Shown here in pieces: positions 12,301 to 24,800 of a stretch of DNA of 64,000 bases. A model generated the notes under the pieces. That model had not been told where the DNA came from. It searched no databases and saw only the letters and a list, made by a program, of their open reading frames with translations. Location of the stretch: the NCBI RefSeq assembly GCF_964275005.1, contig NC_092697.1:14615327-14679326 (forward strand), given 5' to 3'. The DNA is from Diadema setosum (taxonomy: Eukaryota; Echinodermata; Echinoidea; Diadematoida; Diadematidae). Position 1 is the first letter of the stretch, and each line of letters starts with the position of its first letter. Position numbers and translations under genes: made by a program.

Positions 12301-15300
12301 CTGCAATCATCAGCAAAAAAAAAAAAAAAAAAAAAAAGAAAAGAGAAGAAAATGATTAAAATTTAAACATGATAGGCATGAATCTATAAAAAAACACATA
12401 TAACACAGATGACAAAACCTTGACATTGCATAAGCAGTCATGTGGACTTGGCGATTCTTTCCTCATCAAACACAAGATCAATAAATAACTGGCAGTCAGA
12501 TTGCTGTTCATAAAATGTCTCTTTTATTTTGTCACGTCAGACCTGAACGCTTTTGAAATAATTCTTCAATCGTACCCATGAATATTGCAATGTCAAAAAT
12601 AGTGTAATAACAGCTCTGCTGAATTTCATGAAAAATGCACAAGGAAAATGGTTATGAGACTTGTCTGCTCCAAATATGGTAATGGAATGAGGAATCTACT
12701 GCTGCTACACCTGGCATCATCTGAGAGGAAACCACTTTAATCTTTGTTGTTCACACATAAAGTAAAACCCTATCGTCAGTACAAACAACCTCTTATTTTT
12801 GCTAGAAAAGTATGATCTCATGGTAAATTTTTAATCCACTGTTTTCATACACGAGTGTGTGCTGCAAGCATTTCAATTATCTATTTATTTATTTATTCTT
12901 TTTTTACCTCAAACTTGACACAGCCCACAGGGAGGTAGGGTTTGTCCTCCAGCATGTGCAAGTACTCAGCAACGAGGGCAGCAGAGTGGACTAAGCACTC
13001 GGCAGCCTCCGTGTGTTTGCCGTGTTCTGAGTGCTTGCCTGCCATGTTCTGCAGCCAGGTCAGGCGGAGGTCGGGGGAGTTCTGGTACCTGCAAAGTGCG
13101 AGGGTCAAATGGTCAAAGGTCAAACAGTCATGAAATCTTCCCATTAACCCGTTGGGGATTGGCTGATTTTGCTACAACATGCATTTCGCACAGACACTGG
13201 CCCGAGTTTACTCAGGACTCGTCCTCAACAGGTTAATTTGATTTGTACACAAGGACAGTGTGCTGTGTGTCACACATTGCATAATACGTGTTCTGCCAAT
13301 CGAGGAATGAGAGAAGCTGTTATAACTGGTCCAGAAATAGTTGAGGTATGGTTTTAATATTTTAGGAGAAATTATTCCGGTCTCAAACAAATTAGACATC
13401 ACTTGAAAAAATTAAATGACAGCTACATTTGCACAGCACCACCATTAGGTTGTTTACATTCTTTACATGCCTTGAACAAGCCAAAATATTCCCTAAGATT
13501 ACTGCATGGGCATCATCAGTAGTCAATGGTCAAAACACTTTCGATGCAAAGAGACATATCACAGATGGCAGCATATCACTCTAAATACACTGATTCAAGA
13601 ATGAAGTCAAAATAGAATACTTGCTTAACCCTAAAAAGACTGGGCTATTTTGATGCCTTGTAGGACGGGGGGGCTCATTGGGCCCCTCCTAAGATCTCGG
13701 CCGTTGAACGCGTGATCGCAAGGAAAATTGGCACGCGCGTCACCCACAAAGTAATCTATAAAACTGAATAGGTAATGATTTCACAATTATTCAAATTTAT
13801 TTTTAATAAATTAATTATGCTAATTTATGCATGAAATACAATAAATGGCTGTAAATCTGTAATCAAAGGTCCAAAACTGCTAATTTTTGGTCAAGGTACT
13901 TTTTGTAGGATTCTTATTGAATGTACATAAAAAAAAAAAGAAATGGCAGTATCAATTTTTTTTCTTATGTATTTCATTGTTTTTAAAATTTCTTATGTAT
14001 TTCTTTGTTTTCGACTTTTTGTTTTTTATTGGTTTTTTTTCAATGGAAATCATCGGCGACATTATTCAGATCATAAACAACATGAAATAAATTGATTTCG
14101 ATCTGTTAAAGTAAAAATAATGATACATTTATGAATTTTGGTCAGAAACAGAATTTGCATTGGATTTGTACATGAATCACGTTTCTGAGCAATTTCGGGT
14201 CTGACATGCACATACAAAATATTGCATAACTTCAGAACCGCCTACCCGAGCGTCGCGAATTTGGTCTCAAAAGTTGCGCAAGACTCAAAAGAAAAAAGTC
14301 ATAAAACGTCATGGCGCGAGACTTTTACGTTACAGATTTATCGCGAAAAATGTCGAGGGGGGGCCTAAAAAGCCCCCCCCCCCCCCCCCCTCAGTCTTTT
14401 TAGGGTTAACTCTCTGTGTGCTTTGAATGCTGATTGAGAAAGAAAACCCCAGAGCACTTTACACACTGTCCAAAGTCACTGGCCTCGGAAAGGGTAAACC
14501 CTTTCAGGCCTACCACCTCATAATACCATTGACATTGTCTGCAAACATTATAACATGACAACAAGAGGGTTGAATATTGAAGTATGGCATAAATAGAGCA
14601 CCAGCTTGCAGTATTTGGCCTTGGTGTGTGTGTAGGGGGGGGGGGTCATCTTACCCTTTGGCAATGCGGTACATCAGGTCCACCAACATCTCTGTGTCCT
14701 CCTTGAACTCTTTCATCTTCACCGTGTCCGACAGGATCATGTGGAGGTTGAACACTTGATCTCGCACCTAGGACGGAGGGAGGGGTTACAGTCACGCTAT
14801 GATACCCAAAGATTCAAACCTACTTTAGTGACTACCTTGGTATAAAGACCATCTGCCCGTAAAGACTGGCACATCTAATTCCTTTATAAACAGCATACAT
14901 GCAGTTTGGCACTGCTTTTAAATGCTTGCTTTAGGTGAAGGCTGGTTTGACCATACTGTGCTTTGCTAACAATGTTCAAACTGTCCATCACCAGGTATGA
15001 CCCATTCATGGACACTGTATTTTGTATTGCCAGTAATTTTCACACGAGGTGCACACTACGAGGTTCATCCATTACAAACGGATTATGCACATATCGTGTG
15101 TTTCTACCAATGATTACACAGTGTATAATGACAAATGATTACCCAGCATCACATGCCGTGGTTCAAAATCTCTATCTGCTTAATGTCTGTGAATTAACCC
15201 ATTGAGGGCGGACAAATTTTGCTACAGCACGCATTTTCCACAGACACCTGCCCGAGTATACTTGGGAATCGTTCTCTGTGGGTTTAATATCTATCATTGT

Positions 15301-15791
15301 TTGATTATGACCAATGCATTGATGACACGTTACATAATCATAATAGAAGTGTGGATAATTAGAACTTTCACACAATTCGCAGCAAACCTGAAAGCACAGG
15401 TAAAAATTAGAAAGTTTGAAGTTTTTGGGTCCTATTTCAGATTATCGTAATTTATTTCTATTCAAATGATATGCCAATGTTATAATACCTTCAGCCTAAA
15501 ATTCAAAGTCTCTTAAATGCTTTGTAAGTCATACTGTAGGTTTGTTCAATTAGCTGCACACGATTATCACAAAACAAGGCCTCACTTGTTCTGGGAATGT
15601 GGTCTGCTGCAGCTCTACATCCTCCTCAGCATACGTGAGGATGGTCTTGAGGGAGCGTCGGAGGTACTCCTCGTTGAAGTTGGTTTCCGTGCCGACCAGC
15701 GAGGAGAGGGACATGGTGACCTGCATCTTGACCCTGGCAAAGTTCTGTGGATCGGACATGGGCAGCATCAGCATTTGGACAGATTAGAATG

Positions 15792-15836
<45 letters not shown>

Positions 15837-18800
15837 CTTAGAAATGCTTTACATGTGTCTACCATATATCTCATGTACTTGTCAGGTATGAATAGAGCAA
15901 ACCCCCATTCCTTTTCCAAATTGCACAGTCTAGACGAGATGGCTACAAAACAGGAGTGATTCAACAATGGCAAATACAATGCATTGTTTTGTCGTTATGC
16001 ATATCATATGTACACTTTATTGCACATCAGCACACAACTTTAATACACGATATACATTGTAACTTGATCTTGATTACTTTGAGGTTGTCTGCCACAAATC
16101 CCTCTAATGTAAGTGTATCCAAAATGTTCAAATACATCAACAAAACCTTCAGAGAACTTTCAAGAACACTGAATAGACGAGAGTTATTGACGATATTCAG
16201 TCACACAAATAAACATATCCAGATCAATGTATCTCCCACAAAAAATATAAACATAATTCTATTATCATGCTCTATATAACTCATTACAAATAAGTATATG
16301 AAAAATATTGATATCTTCTGATATTGATAACCTTTGAACACTGTGTCATCGCAAAACTTGCATTATCATGATACTTTATATGCTAACCTATTGCACAGAA
16401 GCATAAAAAAATATTTTAAAAAATGAAACAACTTCTGAAATTTATAACCCTGTCACACTGTCAAACTCACATTGCCGATCTCAAAATTCTGCCTCATGAG
16501 CAGGTAGAGAGAGGCACTGGCGTGGGAGCGCACACTGCTGATACAGGAGCTGCAGTGGTGGAGGAGGCGGAAGCACAGGTCTGCACACTGCTCCGTCTCT
16601 TCCTCAAACAACAGCTCAGGGTACTGGCAGAAACAAGAGAACACCATGGATATATAGATAAATGAAGAACTTGTGTGACTGTCTAATTGACAGATAGACA
16701 GACAGACAGACATATAGACAAAAGAACAGACAGACAAACAGACAGATAGATAGGCAGATAGGAAAATAGATAAACAGACAGACCAACAAAGTAACAAACT
16801 GCATGAGTCAACATGCAGTACATTGTATTAGGGCTGCCAACACGATGACATGGAAAACAGGAAAATTTACAGAGATCCTAGAAAAAATTGTGTTACATTG
16901 ATTGATTAAGGCCCATTGAGGTAATTCATTCAGTAAAATAAAACACAAAAGTAAATCACACTGGCATTGACAATGACGGCCGGGCAGCCTTGAAAGCATC
17001 TTGTGTTTCTATTAGATTGCTCAAAATACTCTATATGAATCCAAAACCGATACTAACTGATTACTGGTTAACTAACATCCTAACATCCATTAGGGAAAAG
17101 ACAGAGGGGATTGGGGAAAAGGGGCGACAGTCTGAAAGAAATTGAATTGAATTGGAACATAAGAAAAAAGGGGGAGGAGAAAAGTGCAAGAAACTTCCTG
17201 TTTTAAGATATAATCTTCTTCAAATGGACAAGAAATTGCACAAACAGAAAAACCATGGCAACACTCATCACTGAAATTTGGCTGATTCTTCCAAATAGTT
17301 GAGAATCTTCAAAGTGTGAAGTCTGCATTCTTGTCATTCATATATTTAACCCTCCCCTTCACTAGTGTAAGATGCTACCAAAAAAAAAAAAAAAAAAGTT
17401 AATGTGGAAACACCGGAAGGCACTGACCTTGAAGACAAGTGACCGCTGGGTGGCCAGAATGCTCTCCATTACGGTCGTGCTCTGGTTGCGGGCCAGGGCA
17501 TGGAGAAGGACAGTCATGATGCCGGTCAAGCAACCCTGCAGGTGGTCAGTCTGGGACACCGTCTGGTAGAATTCAGAGAGCAAGGAGTGGAGACTATGAA
17601 ATGGTTGCTTAGCAACAAATGGTACTCATCACTCCTTTTCTGAGATGCCAAGATCGGGTCACAATTACAAGGCAGGGTACTTATTGCTTGTCAACAAACA
17701 ATCTGATAGTATTTGCCCTGCTTGTGTGCTGCTGAAAGCCGAAGAGCTTTGGTTAGCAAGGCAGTGGTGTAACACCTATATTACTTTTACACTAAAAAAA
17801 ATAAATGCACGTACACACAAAGAGCAGTAGGGGAGATATGTATATGCGTATTACGTACATCTTGGTAGGCAAAGATAATTTCAACATGGGGGAGGTTGCT
17901 ACATATTCTTTTGTCAGGATACAAGAGAAAGTTCTACTTTTCAGGGAGTCTCCTGCTTGTCAGAGAGTCTTAGTGGCTCTGTAGTTACCTGCACCATCAG
18001 CTCCAGGGTGTCGAGTACGGTGAAGGAGACCTCGTTGGCTAGCAGGGCCTCCAGGGCCGCCTCCTGCTCCAGCTCTCCCTTGGGTCTGGGGGGAGACAAC
18101 ACCATGATATAGTATCAAGAAGTTACAGCTGGGTTAAATGTCTTATCTTTCATGTTGTATACAGATTAAGACAATTATGGAGACAGGGCAGATCTAATGT
18201 GGGAATCACTTGTGGACTCACATGCTCTAGGCTAGAGGTAAATGATTTCATTCTGTGAACCTTAGTCCACATTTTATTTTGATTTAACCCTAAAAAGACT
18301 GGGCTATTTTGGTAGCTCGAAAGACTGGGGGGGGCCTAAAGGGCCCCCCCTTAAGATCTCGGCCGTGGATCGCGCGATCGCCGCGGAAATTTGCACAATG
18401 GTAGTGTGCGATGTAATCTACAAGATCGTATATTTAAATTTTCCAAAATAGTCTTCTTTTATTTTATTTTGATTAATTATGCTAATTAATGCGAGAAATC
18501 AGACTTTTTTTATCTAAATCAGTAAATAAAGCTCCAAAAGTGCTCATTTTTGGTCTAGATAATCTTTGTAGCATTCTTAGCAAATATACTTGAAAAAAAA
18601 TTCGGTATCAAAATTAATTCCTAATTTATTTTATTGTTTTATGAATTTCTTATGTATTTCCTTGTTTTTTCGACCTTTTGTTTTTGTTGTTTTTTTCCGC
18701 AAAATTTGTGGCAGACCCTTTTTGAAGCATGATACTACTAAAACAAATTGATTTTAGCCATTGAGAGTAAAAATAAGCATATTTATATGAACCATATGAT

Positions 18801-21800
18801 AAAACTCAATTTGTATTGACTTTGTACACAAAATCGCATTTTTGAGCCATTTTCGGTCTCACGTGCATGTACAAAATGTTATGTAACTTCAGAACCGTAC
18901 CCCCGGGCGTCACAAATTTGGTGTCAAAATGTGCGGGAAACTCGAAAGAAAAAAGTCACAGAGCATCGCGGCGAGAGCATTGCGTGTTGCTGAGTAATCG
19001 CGCGAAATGTCGAGGGGGGGGGGGCCTTTTAGGCCCCCCCCAGTCTTTTTAGGGTTAAGCAATAATGTCAAAACCTCACAACATTTTTGTATACTTGTAT
19101 ACATGCAACAAATTCTGGCAAAAAAACAATAGAAAACAAAAGGTCGAAAAAACAGTAAAATACATAAGAAATTAACAAAACAATACAAAACAAAAGAAAC
19201 TGATTTTGATTGCGCTTTTTTTTTATCAGAAAATTGTTTGATATGTCTTGAGGAACTCTGACACAAAAATTTAGCAATCCTTCAATCTTTTTAATGGAGT
19301 TATAGGTGAAAATATGATTTCATGCGTAAATTTGCATAATCAATTTATTAAAAAATATAAAATCAAATTTTTTCTACTGTATGACCATATAATCTTGTAG
19401 TTGACATCCGGCTCTACGTACAGGCAAAATTTTGCGGCGATCGCGTGATCGGCGGCCGAGATCTGAAGGGGGGGTCAAATTGACCCCCCCCCCCCCCCCC
19501 CCAGTAAAAACTTAGTCTCAAATAGCCCAGTTAGAATAGGGTTAAGGAGCCTCACATCCCTTTAACCCACTGAAGACTAGTCACAAGTATATACTCGGGT
19601 AGGTGGCAATGGGAAATGCGTGTTATAGCACAATCAGCATGTCCTCAATGGGTTAAGAAGCCTCACCTGTCTGGAACCTCTGTGTTCTGTCTCCAGTGGG
19701 TCAGGTCCTTCCTCCACCTCAGTCTCTCCGTCTGTCCCAAGGCTGGACTGAACCCTCGGTCTAGGGCCAGGACCCAAAAACAAATCCATGTCTCTGAATG
19801 ACACACTTGCTTATCATCCTTCATACAGATTCACACTCATCACTCTTACTTTCACCTTTATCTACCGGCCCTCATGCTGTAGCACAGACGGCTGTGAGCA
19901 AAGGGCTAGAGAGTCAAAGCTGAGCGTGTCAGCATGAAAACCTTTTGGGATCGCCAATTGTGATTATTATTTGTGGCAAGGAGAATTTTAATTCGATTTA
20001 TCAACCGGCCATCAGTGCGAAACGTGTATGCATGGGCTTCTTCTGACTGTGCTCTTAAGAATTACCATGTGGTCAAGATTTTTCCTATCACTGTTTGGTA
20101 GCAAAATTTGATTATTCAAAGTCATAACTCAGAAAGATCTGCAAAGGCCCTTTTGCCGTGTGTTGGCTCAGAATGGTGGTGTGACTAGTCTCAGGTCACA
20201 TGACTCCGTTTGCTCCTCTTGCAATTACTACAAAAGAATCGCCTGAAACAAAGACTACACATATATGATAAGAAACATTTAGCTTTCAGTAGTACGCAAA
20301 CTATGTCCTGTGCAAGACAGAGGTGGACAATTGTTCAGAAAGTTGTTGTGTATAACAATGACAGGTGTACAAAATGAAATTGAGTTGGCAGAACAGAGAA
20401 AGCCATAATGACTATAAATACAATTTACATAGCACTTACAATGGGTGTTTCTAAGCAATACATGTTCAATGGAAAATTAGAACAGCCAAAGAGTAACAAA
20501 ATTATGAAAGTACACTGTGATCGGATTTCAGCGTCTACTGGATTACAAAATGATCTTCTTTTTTTTTTTCTTAAACTCTCATCACTCTATGAGAACCTTA
20601 CTGAAAACTATCTTTATCCCTAATTACTACAGGATTTCCCTCAAGTATAATGAGAATTCAATTTGAGTATTTTAGTCGTGATTGGGTTCTTTCATTTCCT
20701 CTGTGCGCATGGAAGAGCCTGTCATTGTGTTTTGACGTGTCCCAAGATTGTAGCAAATGTATTGTGGCTGGCTGGTGTATGTAATATGAGAGCATCCCGA
20801 CGCACGGCGGCGCCCTCACCTGATGAGCCCTGCCTACTGTGCCTCTGGATCATGTCGCTCCTGGCGCTGGTCGTGCCCAAGATGGCCTCCTCCAGCCGCT
20901 GCTTGATCACATCGTTCTTCTTAAAGGACATCCTGTTGAGCCGCTGGATGACCGCATGCTTGCCCTACACAGATAAATGTAAATGCAGACCAATGCAAGA
21001 AGTAAACCTTTTATGTATGTCAGCACTCTTTTGAGCCTTGCAGCAAAGCTGGTTTATGGGTGGTCCGTTATTCCCCTAAAATCTTATCCATAATGTACGT
21101 TACTCAGCGTATTCCCCTCAAAACTTGACCATAGTGTACGGTGGTCAGAGTATTTCAATAAAAACTTGACCATAATGTAAGATAGTCAGTATATTCCCCT
21201 CGAAACATGACTGTAATGTAAGATGCTGTTGATGGTGATGATTCACAGCATTTGTATGGCACAATATATTTGTTAAAAACAGACATTCAATGTAATATGT
21301 TCAGTATATTCCCCTTTAGACTTGACTGTAATGTGAAGTGGTCTGTGCATTCCCCTCAAAACCTGACCTTTAAAATGAAAACAAAGTTCTGGTAAGGGCT
21401 TGAGAACCCGTCTGGCACCATTTCATATTTGCTTGCAATATATCGATAGAGTCTACAAAGAAACTTACCTGGCTGACGCGGTTTGCCGGAATGATGAGTC
21501 GTTTTGGAGTATTTTGAGAAAAATAATAAAAGTCGGTAGACCGACTTTTATTCCAGAAGGCTCCACACTAACTCGGTCTCAGGGAAAACTCGACCCTATT
21601 TCAGACAATTTACACACAGTTCGTGATCGCCATGTTCATCAGTACTCTATAATACTACAGGTACCAAACGAGGCCTTACTGAGCAGACAGGAAAGTGCGT
21701 GCTAATCCTGTACAAAACAAATGGACAGCGCGCGGTCCTCAAGCCTACTAGTATACGCACATCACCTCAGTTGCTGAGATGCGCGGTCTTTGAAGTTTTT

Positions 21801-24800
21801 GTTGTTGTTTATCAAGCGTCTTTGATTGTTTTTAGAGGTGCTTGAGAGGCGCACACTAATTTTGTATGCGCGCCAAAGAGGTTTTTGACGCGCGCGTTGT
21901 AACAACTCGGACCATTACTGCGAGTAGCCAGAACGCTACAATGTAGTTTATACAGGCCGCTCCCATATGCATAGTACACCACACTGTACAATCCAGAGGG
22001 ACAACCAATACAACTCATCCCGCCGTCAAGCAAAGCGAGGCCGAGTTATCCCCGAGTCCGAGTCTAGCCTGACCCCGTTCGGGTAAGTTCTGAGACTGAA
22101 CGTTTTTGGTTAATATTTCCCATTTTCGTCGGTAACAATTAACTATCTTGTTATTACAGCTTTATTCCGCACATTTCCTAGGCATACGTTCACATTTTGG
22201 AGCAAAATTTGACAACTTTTGCAGGCGTACCAGAACTTTTTTTGGGCTTTAAGTAATGTGGTCAGTGTACTTCCCTAAAAACTTGACTAAAATGTCAGGT
22301 GTTTGTATTTTGTTCCAAACTTTGACTTAAAAAAAAAAAAATCAACATCATGTAAAGTTGGCCCAGAATGCGGTCAAAAGCCAATCAACAGCCGCAGCAA
22401 ATACAATGCCTGCTGGGCCCCGTTGCTAGAAACTTTGCGTTTAAACGCAACTTGCAACTGATTGTCACTGGCCAATCAAAATCATTGTTGCATGCATGTC
22501 TTCTTAATAGGGCAGACCCTGAGCCAATCAGAATGGTTGTTTCAAAATTAGCAATTATTTGCAATTGATTGCAACTTTCTTGCAACGGGGCCCAGGACAT
22601 CTAAACTACACGCGAAGGCTACATGAAGATGTGAAGCTTCATTAAGAAGTTTACCCAAAGGACACACAAAGATTATACCACCACTCATGAAATTTGTTGC
22701 TGGAGCCTGAAAAACTCCACTAGTAGTTATACGATGGCTTAAGATGCCCTTACAAATGACCAAATGTTTAAGCGATCACAGCCAAATTTGAATATTCCCT
22801 CTATCGTGTGTCCATCCTTGCCCAATTTCATGGCAGTGTGATGCCTGTATGAACAGGCCAGAGACGGAGATCTTCCCCCCGACCACACCCACCTTGTACT
22901 CAAAGCAGTAGATGCAGAAGAAAAGGATGTCCAGCATCTTGGTGACCCGCTGGGGGCGCTGCGAGGCCCAGATCTCCTGCAGGGTGCGCGGCTCCACATT
23001 CTTCACCACCCAGATGAAGCACATGAGAAGGTCCTTAGTTGACTCTTCTGACAGGGGCGTCTGACCCTGGCTGGGCGAAGTCTGGGTGGTAACCATGGCA
23101 ATGGGAGAGGTCAGAGACAGCAAATCGAGTGAACATTTGATAGCAGGAAAAACAACAACACACCAATGAATTTTTGCTCATTAACAAATAAACCCTCTTT
23201 GCTAAATACAATCTTTTGTGCATGAGGAAAAATCTTTAAAAAAGCTAACTCTGCCATGAGAAAATCTTATGTTCAGCACATAATAAAAGTCACTTGACCA
23301 AACATATATAAATATATCTATGTAAATATTAATGCATGAAGAGTGATATCCACACAAAATATGACAGAGTTCACTTTGAATTTGACATTAACATAGCACT
23401 GTAACAGGATTTCTTTGCACAAAAGATCGTACTAGTTACTGTGATTGAAACTTGCATATGATAACTATAGTTGCAGCTTATCTGTAGACAATATTTCAAG
23501 CTGTTACCAATACAATATTGCTGTTAAATGGTAAACCGTGTAACGGTTAGCTCTCTCTCTACTAACAGGTTACAGAAAGTCTTTTGAGTACAGAACTGGG
23601 CACTGTTTCATGAAAGTTGTCAGTCATCACAAGTTGTCAGTCTCTGACAATTACCATGGTAACAGTAAATGACCAGAGCTTCTCAGCCAATCAGAAACCA
23701 GCATATTTACTGAAATTGTCAGAGATTGACAACTGCCATGAAATGGTGCCCTGATCTGTGAGGTGTGTTGGTGGTTTGAAGAGTACTGTACTCACTTGGG
23801 TGCTCTGGGCAGAGTCCGTCCTCTCCGCGGCCCCCGTGTAGATGCTGGTTCCGGCGATCGCCATGGCAACAGACTGGTTGAGGGGGACGTCCACGTCCTC
23901 CATCTCCCCCAGGGCGGCCGAGGGCCGGTGCTTGGGGTCCACGCTGCCGCAGGTCAGCTGTGGCAGGGCGTCGGTGATGATGCCCAGGAGCGGCAGGTAG
24001 AGGGCGGCAACACGCATGCGGCACTCCCGGCTGGAGAAGCGCTGGTCGGCGTCATGGCACGCCAGCAGGTTGGTGATGGTGTCTATGGCCTGGCGATGCA
24101 GGTTGCTGTTACTATGGCAACAAGAAGGGAGATGAGTCATATTTGATATTTCAGCTACAGTTTCCATATCTTTCCTAAATGCCAGGTACACTTATGTGAA
24201 AATAACACCAAAATATGATATGAATACCATCGTGAAGCAATTTCGTACACCAAAATAAGATGTCAAAACATTTTACATTTTTTCAAAAATTTTCTTGATC
24301 AATCCCTCAGAATATTAAAATGAGCAAGCAAACATAAATAAAAATTGTTCATGTATGCTATATATTTTTATATATGTTTCATGTATGTCACATACAAAAA
24401 TCAGAAAATGTTATTTTTAGCTAATACAGGTAAAAGCATGTTCCCATACCAAGATATATCAGAGTTAACATTTGTTCTTTTTTACTTTGAGTGGCTTTAA
24501 GAAAAAAAGATGTGAAATTTCAAAATGTCATATCTTCCTTATTTCTTATCTGATTTTTGTCATTTTTGTTATCGTTCTGTAGGGAATATTTTTTCTCTTT
24601 CTTTTGAAGTTTAATTTTGGGGTGGATTTCCTCTCTAAAGCATTGTGAAATCTCGGTACACCCTGGAGGGTACTCACTGGGTGGTGAGGACGTTGGCCAG
24701 GTCGGAGAGGAGCAGGGCGACCAGGTAGTGCTGCTGGCGGTAGTCGTAGGACAGCTCAGCCATCTTGTGCTGCTCGCCGAGCGAGGAGAGCGCCGTGGAG

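Noticed and set aside
15517..15979. ORFs with runs of Cys-Val or Thr-His
   Set aside because: Translation of a TG/CA microsatellite fused to antisense of exon 31.
23763..24146. 127-residue plus-strand ORF
   Set aside because: Antisense shadow of DOCK7 exon 24.
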